The position numbers were made by a program, and so were the translations under genes. Shown piece by piece: positions 24,178 through 34,005 of a DNA stretch of 64,000 bases. Each line of letters opens with the position of its first letter. Position 1 is the stretch's first letter. The stretch is from Candidatus Wallbacteria bacterium (lineage in GTDB: Bacteria; Muiribacteriota; UBA6191; JACPRK01). The stretch is from the NCBI GenBank assembly GCA_016213845.1, contig JACQZN010000037.1, positions 44,603 through 108,602 of the forward strand, in the 5' to 3' direction. Below the pieces are notes generated by a model. That model searched no databases and was not told the DNA's origin. It saw only the letters and a list, made by a program, of their open reading frames with translations.

Positions 24178-25752
24178 TCAGATCAGGCGTACCTTGTCGT
24201 AGGCGATGGGCGCGGCCGCGTGGCGCAGGATTTCGAACGCCCTGGGGATCTGACCCAAGATGTCGGTCGGAGGCACCGAGGGGCCACCTACGGACTCCAG
24301 AGCAAGGTCTCCGGCCAGGCCGTGCAGGTAGACGGCCAGCCTCATCGCGTCGAAGGAGGCCATCCCGGGCAACCCGCGCAGCGCGAGCAGAATGCCGGCC
24401 AGGACATCTCCGCTGCCGCCGCTGGCCATGCCCGGGTTGCCGGTCGGGCTGATGGCGAGCCGGCCGTCGGGGCCGGCCACCTGCGAGTAGGGCCCTTTTA
24501 GCACGAGCGTGGCGCCGAGTGTGCGGGCCGCTTCGACGGCGATCTCGGCACGGCGCGCACGCACCGTGGTCGACTCGACGCCGAGCCATCGCGACAGCTC
24601 GCCGGCATGCGGCGTAGCCAGAAAATCGCCGACGGGCAGCGGCCGGCCCGGCTCCAGGGCGTGCAAGGCGTCGGCGTCGAGAACCATCGGTCCGTCCGCC
24701 GTCGCCACCAGCTCGCGAACGAAGGCGTCGATCTGCGCCCCCCGTCCCAGTCCGGGGCCGATCAACGTGACGTCGGCCCATTGCGAGAGCTCCCGGCAGG
24801 CCCCCACGGCGTCGCGGCTGAAGGTGCCATGCGTCGTCTCCTGCGCCGCGTAGGTCATGACCTCCGGCGTCATCGAAGCAGCGACCGGCTGCTGCGAAGC
24901 CGGCACCACCAGCTTGACGAGCCCTGCGCCGGCCCGCACGGCGGACCGCGCCGCCAGCACCGCCGCACCGACCATCCCCCGGGAGCCTCCGATGACCAGG
25001 ACCCGGCCATAGTCTCCCTTGTGCGAGTCCTCCTTGCGTGCCGGGTAGAGCCCCGCCAGGTCGCATCCGAAGAGCAGCTCCCGCTCCAGTTCCCGGTCGG
25101 CCAGCAGCGTGGGTGGGAATCCGATTTCAGCGACATAGAGCCGCCCCAGGTACTCCGGCGCCGGCTGCTGGAAGAAGCCGAGCTTCGGCAGTCCCATGGT
25201 CACGGTGAAGGACGCCCTCACGGCCGGGCCCTGGACCTGGCCGGTGGCAGCATCCAGCCCCGTCGGCACATCGATCGCCACGACCCGCTTCTTGGCCTGG
25301 TTGATGTTCTCGACGGCCTCCCGGTAATCCCCGGAGAGCTCTCCCCTGGCGCCCGTTCCCAGCATCGCATCGAACACCAAGGTGGTGTCCGCCAGCACCG
25401 ACCGCAGCGGATGGCCGGGCCGCGCGTGGAAGACCTCGATCCCGTAGGCAGCCAGCGAATCGAGGTTGGTCCGGGCGTCGCCGTGCACGTTGCCGTCCCC
25501 CCGCACCAGCTCCACGCCGACCACGGCGCCGGCGCGCGCCAGGTTGCGGGCGACGACGAAGCCGTCGCCGGCGTTGTTGCCCGTTCCCGCGACGACCAGG
25601 TAACGCTGCGACTGCCAGTCCGGCAATTCCCGCTTGAGCGCCTCGAGGACTTTCAAGCCGGCATGCTCCATCAAGAGCAGACCCGGCAGCTTGCGCCCCT
25701 CGATCGCTTGCCGATCGATTGTGGCCATCTGCGCGGGCGTGACGACTTTCAT
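24178..25752 (-). CDS. nnr: Bifunctional NAD(P)H-hydrate epimerase / ADP-dependent dehydratase
   Basis: 524 residues from ATG 25752. The N-terminal half is the YjeF_N epimerase, with 'GTGNNAGDGFVVARN' at 56-70. The C-terminal half (from about 235) is the ribokinase-like dehydratase, with 'VLVIGGSRGMVGAAVLAARSA' and the 'GNPGMASGGSGDVLAG' ATP/ADP site near 445-460. The enzyme repairs hydrated NADH and NADPH: the epimerase swaps R and S forms and the dehydratase restores the cofactor with ADP as phosphate source. Both halves look complete. It lies 70 bp downstream of clpX in the same direction, so co-transcription is possible. Confidence 0.92.
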   Translation of the reverse strand: MKVVTPAQMATIDRQAIEGRKLPGLLLMEHAGLKVLEALKRELPDWQSQRYLVVAGTGNNAGDGFVVARNLARAGAVVGVELVRGDGNVHGDARTNLDSLAAYGIEVFHARPGHPLRSVLADTTLVFDAMLGTGARGELSGDYREAVENINQAKKRVVAIDVPTGLDAATGQVQGPAVRASFTVTMGLPKLGFFQQPAPEYLGRLYVAEIGFPPTLLADRELERELLFGCDLAGLYPARKEDSHKGDYGRVLVIGGSRGMVGAAVLAARSAVRAGAGLVKLVVPASQQPVAASMTPEVMTYAAQETTHGTFSRDAVGACRELSQWADVTLIGPGLGRGAQIDAFVRELVATADGPMVLDADALHALEPGRPLPVGDFLATPHAGELSRWLGVESTTVRARRAEIAVEAARTLGATLVLKGPYSQVAGPDGRLAISPTGNPGMASGGSGDVLAGILLALRGLPGMASFDAMRLAVYLHGLAGDLALESVGGPSVPPTDILGQIPRAFEILRHAAAPIAYDKVRLI

Positions 25753-25821
25753 GGCGGAACCGGCCCCACAGTACGCCGGGTCCCCGCCGGGAATCAATGC
25801 CCCCGGACGTGCCTCTGCACC

Positions 25822-27051
25822 TCAGGCGGACTGAACGGCGAGCAGCTCGGCGGCGCGACCGTAAACCATCTCTTCGGTCACGACGTACTCTTTCATGTCC
25901 TTGCGAGAGGGCAGCTCGTACATCGTGTCGAGCATCAGGTCCTCGATGATGGACCGCAGGGCGCGGGCCCCGGTGTTTTTCTTGTTGGCCTTTTCGGCCA
26001 CAGCCCGGATGGCGCCCGGAGTGAAGTTGAGCTTCACGCCCTCCATCTCGAAGAGGCGCTGGTACTGCTTGATGACGGCATTCTTCGGCTCGGTGAGGAT
26101 CTGCTCCAGCGCCCGGACGGAGAGCTCGTGCAGGGTGACCACGGTGGGGAGGCGCCCGATGAACTCGGGGATCAGCCCGAACCTGAGCAGGTCCTCGGGC
26201 TCCACCTGGGCCAGGAGCTCACCGACGGTGTCGTTCTTCGACTTGCGCGTCGACGTGGCGCCGAAGCCCATGGAACTATTGTGCAGCCGCTTGGCGATGA
26301 TCTTGTCGAGCCCCTCGAAGGCGCCGCCGCAGATGAAGAGAATGTTGGTCGTGTCGACCTGGATCATCTCCTGGTGCGGGTGCTTGCGGCCGCCCTGGGG
26401 CGGGACGTTGCTGACGGTGCCCTCGATGATCTTGAGGAGGGCCTGCTGGACGCCTTCGCCGCTGACGTCGCGGGTAATGGAGGTGTTCTCGCCCTTGCGG
26501 GCGATCTTGTCGATCTCGTCGATGTAGACGATGCCGCGCTCGGCCTTGCTGACGTCGTAGTCGGCGTCCTGGACCAGTTTCAGGAGCACGGTCTCGGCGT
26601 CGTCGCCGACATAACCGGCCTCGGTGAGCGTGGTGGCGTCGGCGATGCAGAACGGCACGTCGAGGATCTTCGCCATCGTCTTGGCGAAGAGCGTCTTGCC
26701 GCTGCCGGTGGGGCCGACGAGCAGGATGTTCGACTTCTCCAGCTCGACGTCGTCGGCCTTCACCTTGGAATTGATGCGCTTGTAATGATTGTAGACGGCC
26801 ACGGCCAGGACCTTCTTGGCGCGGTCCTGCCCGATGATGTAGTCGGAGAGCTGCTTGTGGATGGTCTTGGGGTTGGGGAGCTTGGGCCCGCCTGCAGTCT
26901 GGACGTCCTCCTCGAGCTCCTCCAGGATGATCTCGTTACACAGGTCTATACAGCCATCGCAGATGTAGACATCGGGCCCGGCGATCAGCTTGCGGACCTG
27001 GTTCTGAGTCTTTCCGCAGAAGGAACACTTGTAGTGCGTCTTGTTGAACAT
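25822..27051 (-). CDS. clpX: ATP-dependent Clp protease ATP-binding subunit ClpX
   Basis: 409 residues from ATG 27051. The N-terminal zinc site is complete (C9, C12, C31, C34). Walker A is GPTGSGKT at 113-120 and Walker B is '[10 protein letters not shown]' near 176-185. The '[15 protein letters not shown]' pore-region and 'ALLKIIEGT' sensor stretches match ClpX. Length is normal for the family. ClpX forms a hexamer that unfolds tagged proteins and feeds them to ClpP. It follows clpP by 28 bp in the classic tig-clpP-clpX order. Confidence 0.97.
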   Translation of the reverse strand: MFNKTHYKCSFCGKTQNQVRKLIAGPDVYICDGCIDLCNEIILEELEEDVQTAGGPKLPNPKTIHKQLSDYIIGQDRAKKVLAVAVYNHYKRINSKVKADDVELEKSNILLVGPTGSGKTLFAKTMAKILDVPFCIADATTLTEAGYVGDDAETVLLKLVQDADYDVSKAERGIVYIDEIDKIARKGENTSITRDVSGEGVQQALLKIIEGTVSNVPPQGGRKHPHQEMIQVDTTNILFICGGAFEGLDKIIAKRLHNSSMGFGATSTRKSKNDTVGELLAQVEPEDLLRFGLIPEFIGRLPTVVTLHELSVRALEQILTEPKNAVIKQYQRLFEMEGVKLNFTPGAIRAVAEKANKKNTGARALRSIIEDLMLDTMYELPSRKDMKEYVVTEEMVYGRAAELLAVQSA

Positions 27052-27079
27052 GCTTGGACCCTTCAAGGGGGCAAACCCC

Positions 27080-27688
27080 TCAGCCCTTGCTCTCGGCGCT
27101 GCCGATCTCTTCGCTCCTGGTGTAGACCCTGTCGATGAGCCCGTACTCCTTGGCCTGCCAGGAAGTCATGAAGAAATCGCGCTCCGTGTCCTTCTCGATT
27201 CGCTTGAGCGGCTGGCTCGTGTGTTCGACCAAGATGTCGTTGAGCAGGCGCTTGATCCTGAGGATCTCATGAGCCCGGATCTCGATGTCTGACGCCTGTC
27301 CGCTGGCGCCTCCGAGGGGCTGATGGATCATCACGGTGGAGTGTGGCAACGCGTATCGCTTACCTGGCGTCCCCGCTGCGAGGAGCACCGCAGCCATGCT
27401 GGCTGCCTGCCCGATGCAGATGGTGGAGATGTCAGGCCTAATATAGTTCATCGTGTCATAGATCGCCAACCCGGCGGTCACAGATCCGCCCGGGCTGTTG
27501 ATGTAGAACGAGATGTCGCGTTCCGGGTCCTCGGCCTCCAGGAACAGCATCTGAGCGATGACGAGATTGGCCATCTCATCGGACAGCTCGGTCCCCAGAA
27601 AAATGATGTGGTCCTTGAGCAGCCGCGAGAAGATGTCGTACGCCCGCTCGCCGCGGCTGGTCTGCTCGACCACCATCGGGATCAGCAC
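27080..27688 (-). CDS. clpP: ATP-dependent Clp protease proteolytic subunit ClpP
   Basis: 202 residues from GTG 27688, favoured because GGAGG lies about 8 bases upstream; an internal ATG at 27676 is possible. The catalytic triad is Ser97 (in 'GQAASMAAV'), His122 ('MIHQPLGG') and Asp171, matching canonical spacing. The '[19 protein letters not shown]' stretch and the handle-region helix are intact. ClpP forms a double-ring chamber for proteolysis with ClpX. It lies between tig and clpX. Confidence 0.97.
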   Translation of the reverse strand: MLIPMVVEQTSRGERAYDIFSRLLKDHIIFLGTELSDEMANLVIAQMLFLEAEDPERDISFYINSPGGSVTAGLAIYDTMNYIRPDISTICIGQAASMAAVLLAAGTPGKRYALPHSTVMIHQPLGGASGQASDIEIRAHEILRIKRLLNDILVEHTSQPLKRIEKDTERDFFMTSWQAKEYGLIDRVYTRSEEIGSAESKG

Positions 27689-27750
27689 TGCAAGACCTCC
27701 AACTCCTTCATCTCCGATCGAACCTTACTGTCTCCAGAGGCGGGCAGCTC

Positions 27751-29136
27751 TCAGTGAGAGTGTCCCTCGTGGTCATGGTCGTGACCATGGTCATGATCGT
27801 GGTCGTGGCCTTCGTATTCCGAAGCGAGACCCAGCAGCTTCACCTTGAGGAAGTCGAGCGCCCGGTCGCGGGCGATGTCCTGCTTCGTCAGGATGCGGCT
27901 GCCGGTGGTGTCGAGGATGTCGAGCACCTCTTGCGGGTCCTTGTCGAGGGCCCGGGCCATCGCCCAGATCCGCTGCTCCACTTCCTTGTCGGAGACGTGG
28001 ATCTTCTCCAGCTCCGCCACTGCGTCGAGCGCGAACTCCAGCTTCATCTCGAGCACGATGTTCTTGCGAGCCTCGGCCTCGAGCTCCTCGCGGGACTTGC
28101 CTTCTTCCTTGAGCCAGGCGTCGAACTCCAGCCCGCGCGACTTCACGCGCTCCTCCATGCGAGCCATGTGCTCGGCCAGCCGGCGGTCCGCCGTCGACAC
28201 AGGCGGCTCCTGACCGACCATCTCCGAGAGCTTGGCCTTCAGGATGCTGACCGCATCTTCCTCGAGCCGCTGCTGGCGCTCGCGGAGGATATCGCCCGTG
28301 ACCTTCTCGCGCAGCGCCGCCAGGTCCCGGAAGCCCCGGTTCTTGGCGAACTCGTCGTCGATGTCGGGGAGCAGGAACGTGCGGATCGACTTCAGCTCCA
28401 CCTTGAAGGCGGCCTCCTTGCCAACCAGGTGCTTCGGCGCGGTGTCGCCCTCGAGCGGCATCGTGAACTCCACGGTTTCGCCCTTCTTGCGGCCGATCAG
28501 ATGAGCGTCGAAGCCAGCCAGGTACTGGTCCTTGCCGACCTCCATCGTCACGTTCTTGCGGCCCAGCGTCTGGAAGACTTCGCCATCGATCTTCACTTCG
28601 ATGGTGACCAGGGCCAGATTGCCCGTGGCCACCTCGCCGTCAGCCAGGTTCTCCGTGCGAGCGACGCGGCGCGCCATGTCGCCGATGCGCCGGTCGATTT
28701 CGGCATCCTCGGCCTGCGGCTGAGCCGGCTTCTCGACGGACAGGGAATCGTAGCCCGCAAGCTCGATGCGCGGAGCGACGGCCACCGTCGCGCTGAAGCT
28801 GAACGGCTCGCCCTGCGCGAGAGAGACGTCCTCGTACGTGACGTTCTCGATCGGGCGCTGCGAGAGGCTCTCGACCGCGCTGTAGTAGTACTGCGGGAGT
28901 AGCTCGCGGCGGACTTCCTTCAGGAAGTTGTCCTTGCCGACATAGCGGACCAGGACCGGCATCGGGACCTTGCCCTGCCGGAAACCCGGGATGCGGAGCT
29001 GACCCGCGATCGCCTTGTGGACCCGCTTGAAGGCACCTGAAACGATTTCTCGGTCGACCTCGACCTTGAGCGTCAGGATGTTGTTGTCTACCTTCTGTTC
29101 CTTGATCGAGAATTCCGTGGGGTTGGCCTCGGACAT
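27751..29136 (-). CDS. tig: Trigger factor with unusual His-rich C-terminus
   Basis: 461 residues from ATG 29136 (GGAGGAG upstream). The N-terminal ribosome-binding domain has the signature loop 'GFRQGKVP' near 53-60. A PPIase (FKBP-like) domain follows at about 150-240 and a helical chaperone domain fills the rest. Trigger factor folds nascent chains at the ribosome exit. The last ~20 residues are an alternating His-Asp/His-Glu/His-Gly tail, not typical of trigger factor and reminiscent of SlyD or HypB metal-storage tails. It heads the tig-clpP-clpX block; tRNA-Gly and tRNA-Leu lie upstream on the same strand. Confidence 0.95.
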   Translation of the reverse strand: MSEANPTEFSIKEQKVDNNILTLKVEVDREIVSGAFKRVHKAIAGQLRIPGFRQGKVPMPVLVRYVGKDNFLKEVRRELLPQYYYSAVESLSQRPIENVTYEDVSLAQGEPFSFSATVAVAPRIELAGYDSLSVEKPAQPQAEDAEIDRRIGDMARRVARTENLADGEVATGNLALVTIEVKIDGEVFQTLGRKNVTMEVGKDQYLAGFDAHLIGRKKGETVEFTMPLEGDTAPKHLVGKEAAFKVELKSIRTFLLPDIDDEFAKNRGFRDLAALREKVTGDILRERQQRLEEDAVSILKAKLSEMVGQEPPVSTADRRLAEHMARMEERVKSRGLEFDAWLKEEGKSREELEAEARKNIVLEMKLEFALDAVAELEKIHVSDKEVEQRIWAMARALDKDPQEVLDILDTTGSRILTKQDIARDRALDFLKVKLLGLASEYEGHDHDHDHGHDHDHEGHSH

Positions 29137-29301
29137 ACCACTCCTCCGGCGAGAGGAACGGCGGATTCGATGGCTCGCCGGCACTCCCGCGTCAAGCTGA
29201 AAACCGACCAGGACAGCACGTGAGGCAGACAGTCGACAGTGGAATCATCGAGAGGCTCCACCAGAGGCCGCCTACCTCACGCGCTAGCCTTGGAAAAACT
29301 C

Positions 29302-29376
29302 TGGAGCGGAAGACGGGGCTCGAACCCGCGACCTTCTCGTTGGCAACGAGAAGCTCTACCACTGAGCTACTTCCGC
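29302..29376 (-). tRNA. tRNA-Gly(GCC)
   Basis: Cloverleaf on the minus strand: acceptor GCGGAAG pairs with CTTCCGC, the anticodon loop TTGCCAA lies between TCTCG and CGAGA, and the T-arm has GGTTCGAGCCC. The anticodon is GCC. CCA is encoded at the 3' end (29302-29304). It lies 49 bp downstream of tRNA-Leu. Confidence 0.95.
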
Positions 29377-29425
29377 TCGATCTTCAAATCTTTTGCTGGA
29401 CGAGGTCCTTCGGATCCAGACAGTG

Positions 29426-29507
29426 TGCGAAGGGGGGGACTCGAACCCCCACGGGTTTCCCCACTAGATCCTAAGTCTAGCGTGTCTACCAGTTTCACCA
29501 CCCTCGC
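29426..29507 (-). tRNA. tRNA-Leu(TAG)
   Basis: Class II tRNA on the minus strand with a long variable arm (TGGGGAAACCCG), as expected for Leu. The anticodon stem CTAGA/TCTAG frames loop CTTAGGA, anticodon TAG. The acceptor GCGAGGG pairs with CCTTCGC with one G-T. No CCA is encoded after the discriminator A. Confidence 0.93.
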
Positions 29508-29716
29508 AGGCTATGACGAGGTTGGAGCCTTCGTCCCCGTCGGGTCTGCGACCCTGGTTCCGAAGTCGGCGGCACTATACCAGATGCCGGTCCGGAATGG
29601 AAGAGGGTTGTAGGCGACCGTCCGCCGGCAGCCCCACGGGGTTCGAGGCCGGAAGCGGAGCACGATCCATGGACGACTCCCGCCCCCCAGAAGTGAGCGC
29701 GAAATGGCGGACTCTC

Positions 29717-31399
29717 TCACCCGCCGACCAGCCGCCGCTTCGGAACGGGGAGCTGCAGGTAGTCGATCTTGAGCGGGCCGGAGAGGCCCTGCGCCGTGTC
29801 GATCTCGGGCGTTGGGTTGCGCGTGCGCAGCGGATTGCGCCGGGTGGACGAATCTCGCCCGAGCTCGTCGGCGTCCCGATCCAGCTGCGTCCTGCGGACC
29901 ACTCGCAGCTCCCGCTGGATCTCCAGGTAGGTCGCCTGCACGGTCGGCAGCTTGCGGCGGCTGTACGAGAGATTGTACGGATTGCGCGCGAAGTCGGGCT
30001 CGCCGAGCTGGCCCTGCACCCGGATGCGGGAGGTCGCGCGCACGCGCGGGTCGATCGGCAAAGGCTTCGGGGTGACCACCCGGAACCAGTTCGTCATGTC
30101 CGTGTTGGTGCGATACGACTGATCGAACTCGCCGCTGCCGCCCCCGGATTCGCGGAAGAGGATCTCGTTGGGGTTCCGAGTCACGAGGATCTCGCTGCCG
30201 TTGCCCTCGGCCGACGTGGCCACGATGTAGCCGCTGTACTCGACGTAGCGGCCCTTGGGCCAGATCGTGGGCGAGGTCTCGACCTCCGGGTAGAGCAGCC
30301 GCTTGTCGATGCGGCCGGCCTGTTCGGCCCTGCGGGTCTCCTGCAGCTTCCGGATCTGCTGCGAGACGCGCGCAGCGCTGAACTCGGCGATGACCAGATA
30401 CTGCTGCGCCAGCGCCGACTGCTCGGGCGAGAGATTGCCCTCGGCGAGCGCCTGCGTAAGCTCCTCCTTGGCCTTGGCCCAGTCCTGCTGCTGGAAGTAG
30501 AAGAGGCCGCTGTTGTAGTGGAGGAGCCCCAGCTGCTTGGCGAGCTTCTCGATCTGCGCCTTGCTGATGTCGTCCTTGGGATCGAGCCGTACCGCCTCGG
30601 TGAAGTAGGCGTGCGCCTCGACCGGCTTCTGCTTGCTGAGCATGATCAGGCCCAAAACGCGGTGGGGCAGCGCCAGCGCCGGATTGAGCGTCAGGGCCCG
30701 CTCGGCCTCCTCGGAGGCCTGGTCGAAGAGGCCGGCCCGGTAGAGCAACAGCGAGAGACGGGTGGAGACGTCAGGCGAGGCCGGAGAGACGGTCCGGGCC
30801 TTCTGCATCGAGGCGAGCGCGCCGGCGATGTTGCCGGCCTGCTCGTCGAAGAGCGACTGCAGCATCAGGAGCGGTACGGCGTCCGGATTGGTGGCGAGCG
30901 AGTCGGCGAGCCGCGTGCGGGCGGCTGCCTTGTCGCCCTTCTTCCAGGCGGTCTCGATATCGCCGGCCAGCTTGGCCAGGTCGGCGTCGGTGGCGGCCGG
31001 AGTCTGCTGGGCGGGAAACCCTGGGGCCGGGGCTGGCTGGCCCTGCAGCCGCTCCACCGCGCGCAACGCCTCCTCCATCGCGGGGTCGAGCTCCAGCGCC
31101 TGCCGGTACTGCTCGAGCGCCTCGCGGAACTTGGCCTGACGTTCGAAGAGCCGGCCCAGGTTGAAGTGGGGCGCAGCCTGGCTGGGATCGAGCTCCAGCG
31201 CCTTGACGAACTCCTCATAGGCCTGGCTGTCCTTGCCCTGATAGTAGTAGGCCAGACCAGTCGTGTTGTGGAGCTGCGCCGTATCGGCGACGACCCGGGC
31301 CGGACCCGCCAGGGCCAGCACCAAGACAAGGGCGTTGAGACCTCTGCGAGCTGCCGGCGAGCCGAGCACGTCGATGCCTCCTGCGGTCGGCCCCGTCAC
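29717..31399 (-). CDS. Exported TPR protein with beta-rich C-terminal domain
   Basis: 560 residues from GTG 31399. An N-terminal hydrophobic segment (about 20-38) looks like a signal peptide. TPR units follow, for example 'NTTGLAYYYQGKDSQAYEEFVKALELDP' and 'NLGRLFERQAKFREALEQYRQALELDP' near 44-105. A Pro/Ala linker leads to more TPR-like helices at about 135-350. The last 200 residues are beta-rich with no known domain ('YVEYSGYIVATSAEG', 'RIRVQGQLG'). TPR arrays bind other proteins; the partner is unknown. tRNA-Arg lies just upstream. Confidence 0.75.
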   Translation of the reverse strand: MTGPTAGGIDVLGSPAARRGLNALVLVLALAGPARVVADTAQLHNTTGLAYYYQGKDSQAYEEFVKALELDPSQAAPHFNLGRLFERQAKFREALEQYRQALELDPAMEEALRAVERLQGQPAPAPGFPAQQTPAATDADLAKLAGDIETAWKKGDKAAARTRLADSLATNPDAVPLLMLQSLFDEQAGNIAGALASMQKARTVSPASPDVSTRLSLLLYRAGLFDQASEEAERALTLNPALALPHRVLGLIMLSKQKPVEAHAYFTEAVRLDPKDDISKAQIEKLAKQLGLLHYNSGLFYFQQQDWAKAKEELTQALAEGNLSPEQSALAQQYLVIAEFSAARVSQQIRKLQETRRAEQAGRIDKRLLYPEVETSPTIWPKGRYVEYSGYIVATSAEGNGSEILVTRNPNEILFRESGGGSGEFDQSYRTNTDMTNWFRVVTPKPLPIDPRVRATSRIRVQGQLGEPDFARNPYNLSYSRRKLPTVQATYLEIQRELRVVRRTQLDRDADELGRDSSTRRNPLRTRNPTPEIDTAQGLSGPLKIDYLQLPVPKRRLVGG

Positions 31400-31499
31400 G
31401 GGCGGTGCCCCGAGCCGGGTAGCGCTTTCACTACCTTACTGCATTCGGCAGGCCCGTGCGGAACCCGAACCGTGGTGGAAACCGTCGCGGAAAACAGAG

Positions 31500-31571
31500 T
31501 GCGCCCGACAGGAATCGAACCCGTATCCTCGGTTCCGAAGACCGATGCTCTATCCTTTGAGCTACGGGCGC
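31500..31571 (-). tRNA. tRNA-Arg(TCG)
   Basis: Minus-strand cloverleaf: acceptor GCGCCCG pairs with CGGGCGC. The anticodon stem TCGGT/ACCGA frames loop CTTCGGA, giving anticodon TCG. The T-arm has GGTTCGATTCC. No CCA is encoded. The 3' end is 100 bp upstream of the TPR gene. Confidence 0.94.
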
Positions 31572-31598
31572 GGAGATCGCGTGCGACGGCCCAGGGCC

Positions 31599-31676
31599 TG
31601 GGGCGGATGACGGGATTTGAACCCGCGACCCCTGGAACCACAATCCAGTGCTCTAACCAACTGAGCTACATCCGCC
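31599..31676 (-). tRNA. tRNA-His(GTG)
   Basis: Minus-strand cloverleaf with the extra 5' G (G-1) opposite C73 that marks tRNA-His. The anticodon stem CTGGA/TCCAG frames loop TTGTGGT, anticodon GTG. CCA is encoded at 31599-31601. It lies 27 bp upstream of tRNA-Arg on the same strand. Confidence 0.95.
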
Positions 31677-31802
31677 ATGCCGGTCCAGGCCTCGACTTAT
31701 AGCATTGGACGAGCGAACGAGTCAACGTGGGCCGCCGGCCGGCGGTGTGTGCGCTGAACGTGTGTCGCTCCATTTCCCTCCGCCTGCTAGGATGATTCCG
31801 CC

Positions 31803-32258
31803 ATGGAACCTGTCAGTCGAGGCGCACTCCACGTCCGGAAGTCCCATCCTGCCGAGGGAGATCTCGCACACATCCTGGGAAAGAACCAGCATGGGTACTA
31901 CTCGGCGGCCTGCGCACGCCTGAAAGCGGCGGGGCTCGCGGCGGAGTGGGCCTGGGCCGGACAGACCACGGGCTGGGTGGTCGCCTTCAAGCACGGCAGC
32001 GCCTCCGTCTGCCGGCTGGTGCTTGCGCGCATCCCGCTCGCAGGCCAGGTTTCCGTTGGCCGGCAGCTCCACGATGCGCTGCTGGCGAGCAGGCTCCTGC
32101 CCGACTCCGTGATGCGCAAGCTCGAGGCCTCTCCGGTGGAAGGCAGCCAGCGCACCCTGGAGCTCGCGCTCGACACGGGCACCGGGCTCAGTCAGCTCAT
32201 GGCGCTGGTGACTGCCAAGCTGAAGTTACTGGCCGGCGCCGGCCCAGCCGCGGAATAG
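31803..32258 (+). CDS. Small protein of unknown function
   Basis: 151 residues from ATG 31803. There is no signal peptide or membrane helix. The sequence alternates strands and helices: 'GWVVAFKHGSASVCRLVLARIPL' near 56-80, then 'GQVSVGRQLHDALLASRLLPDSVMRKL' and a C-terminal helix. I match it to no family; size and pattern are like small conserved single-domain proteins of the DUF type. It is flanked by the tRNA-His gene and, convergently, the CstA gene. Confidence 0.55.
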   Translation: MEPVSRGALHVRKSHPAEGDLAHILGKNQHGYYSAACARLKAAGLAAEWAWAGQTTGWVVAFKHGSASVCRLVLARIPLAGQVSVGRQLHDALLASRLLPDSVMRKLEASPVEGSQRTLELALDTGTGLSQLMALVTAKLKLLAGAGPAAE

Positions 32259-32276
32259 GCATCGACAGATTCGGCT

Positions 32277-32315
32277 CTCTGGCGCCTCAAGCCTCGAGCC
32301 TCAGAGCTCCGGCCT
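32277..32315. repeat. Short degenerate CCTCAAGCCTCGAGCC repeat
   Basis: Two to three GCCTCAAGCCTCGAGCCTC-type units lie where the small unknown gene and the CstA gene converge. They overlap the last codons of the CstA gene. Same family as the larger patches at 23270 and 35474. Confidence 0.6.
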
Positions 32316-33963
32316 CCTGTGGGGTCCGCAAGGCGACAGCCTGCACGGCCTCGACGACGAGCGCCAAGGCCAGCAGGATCAGAATCGAGGCGAGCCCGCA
32401 GATCGCGATGCTCGGCGACGGCGCGGTTGCCGCCCACCAGGCCTGTAGCACAAGAGAGCCCAGGGTCATCGCCAGAAGGAAGGCCATCGGAGCGGCGGCG
32501 ATCCAGAAGTTGCGCCCCTCGCGCCGCAGCCACGTGGCAATGCCCAGCAGGCTCAGGGCTGCGACAAGCTGATTGGAGGCGCCGAAGATGGGCCAGAAGG
32601 TCTTCCAGGCGCCCCCCGGCATCGTGAGGATGGCGGCTGCGGGCAGCGCCAGCGTGGTCAGCGTGGCCACGTGCAGACCCACGGAGCCCTCCAGGCCGGT
32701 CAGCTCCTGGAAGATGTAGCGGCCCAGCCGGGTGCAGACGTCGAGCGTGTCGAAGATGAAGGTGGCGAACGCAAGAAGGCCGAACGAGAGCGCCATCGCC
32801 CGATCGACTCCCGTCAGCGCGTTGGCGAAGGCCGCCAGCCCCGAGGCGTAAATCCTGTCGGGGCTCGGGGTCGTGGCGAGGAGCGGATCGGTCTTCGCCA
32901 GCATCATCACCGTCGCCAGCGAGATGAGCGCGACGACGCCCTCGAGCAGCATGCCGCCGTAAGCGACCGGACGGATGTCGCTCTCGCGTGCGATCTGGCG
33001 CGACGTGGTGCCGCCGCAGACCATGCCGTGGAAGCCCGAGCATGCGCCGCAGGCGATGGTGATGAAAAAGATCGGAAAGAGCGGCTCCACGTGGTCCTTG
33101 GCCTGGTGGGTCCAGCCGACGAACGCCGGGTACTGCACCTGGAACCCGCCGGCGAGAATGCCGAGGAGCCCGACGCCGAGCGCACCATAGAGGAAGTAGC
33201 CGCCCAGGAAGCCGCGCGGCTGCAGGAGCAGCCAGAGCGGCAGGACCGACGCGAGGTAGCAGTAGGCCAGGATCGCCAGCCCCCAGAACCGGGCCGGCGC
33301 CCCGAGCGATTCCGGCGGCACGAGCGGCATCCGCGGACCGGCCCAGATGACGGCGATCAAGAGCGGCACGAAGATCGCGGTCGCCAGCCCGAGCGACATG
33401 CCCCGGCGCAGGCAGACGCCCAGCACCAGAGCGAGCACCAGGTAGAGCATGCTGCTGGCGGCAACGCCTGGGCCGGTGGCCGCGCCCTGCGTGTCGGCGA
33501 ACGTGGAGGCCGTGAGATCGGTGAAGGCGATCGTCACGTAGTTGAGCGAGAACCAGATGAAGAGGAGGAAGAGAACCTGGCCGCGTGGGCTGATGTTGTC
33601 GCGGACCACCTGGGCCATCGAGCGCGCGCGATGGCGAACGGATGCGAAGAGGGCCTGGAAGTCGTGCGGCGCGCCGATGAAGACGTTTCCCAGGACGATC
33701 CAGGCGAGCGCAGGCGCCCAGCCGAACCAGAGGCAGGCCATGATGGGCCCGACGATTGGCCCGGCAGCAGAGATTGCGGCCAGGTGCTGAGGCACCAGGA
33801 TCGCTGCGCGGGTGGGGATGAAGTCGTTGCCGTCCTCGAGCTCGCAGGCCGGCGTCACGCGAGCGTCGTCGACTCCGAGCTCGCGCTCCAGGAAGCGCGC
33901 ATAGAGCGCGTATCCCAGCGCGAAACTCGCGAGCGCGAGCAGGGCGACGAGTGCGATCGGCAT
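32287..33963 (-). CDS. cstA: CstA-family carbon starvation transporter
   Basis: 558 residues with about 14-16 hydrophobic segments. The N-terminus 'GNDFIPTRAAILVPQHLAAISAAGPIVGPIMA' and 'GAPHDFQALFASVRHRA' are CstA hallmarks, as is the central 'GACSGFHGMVCGGTTSRQI'. CstA proteins import pyruvate or peptides during carbon limitation in the inner membrane. The length is at the short end of the family. The C-terminal few residues run into a repeat unit. No histidine-kinase partner is adjacent. Confidence 0.85.
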   Translation of the reverse strand: MPIALVALLALASFALGYALYARFLERELGVDDARVTPACELEDGNDFIPTRAAILVPQHLAAISAAGPIVGPIMACLWFGWAPALAWIVLGNVFIGAPHDFQALFASVRHRARSMAQVVRDNISPRGQVLFLLFIWFSLNYVTIAFTDLTASTFADTQGAATGPGVAASSMLYLVLALVLGVCLRRGMSLGLATAIFVPLLIAVIWAGPRMPLVPPESLGAPARFWGLAILAYCYLASVLPLWLLLQPRGFLGGYFLYGALGVGLLGILAGGFQVQYPAFVGWTHQAKDHVEPLFPIFFITIACGACSGFHGMVCGGTTSRQIARESDIRPVAYGGMLLEGVVALISLATVMMLAKTDPLLATTPSPDRIYASGLAAFANALTGVDRAMALSFGLLAFATFIFDTLDVCTRLGRYIFQELTGLEGSVGLHVATLTTLALPAAAILTMPGGAWKTFWPIFGASNQLVAALSLLGIATWLRREGRNFWIAAAPMAFLLAMTLGSLVLQAWWAATAPSPSIAICGLASILILLALALVVEAVQAVALRTPQEAGALRLEA

Positions 33964-34005
33964 GGCGGCGAGCGCATTCTAGCCGGTCGGACCGCCGCCG
34001 CGCAG

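Noticed and set aside
24607..27138. A long plus-strand open frame of 843 codons opposite nnr and clpX
   Set aside because: The opposite strand encodes NnrD/E and ClpX with intact active sites. The frame is a shadow caused by codon bias.
29513..31702. A 729-codon plus-strand frame across the TPR gene and two tRNA genes
   Set aside because: It would run through the tRNA genes and opposite a TPR protein, so it is an artefact of codon bias.
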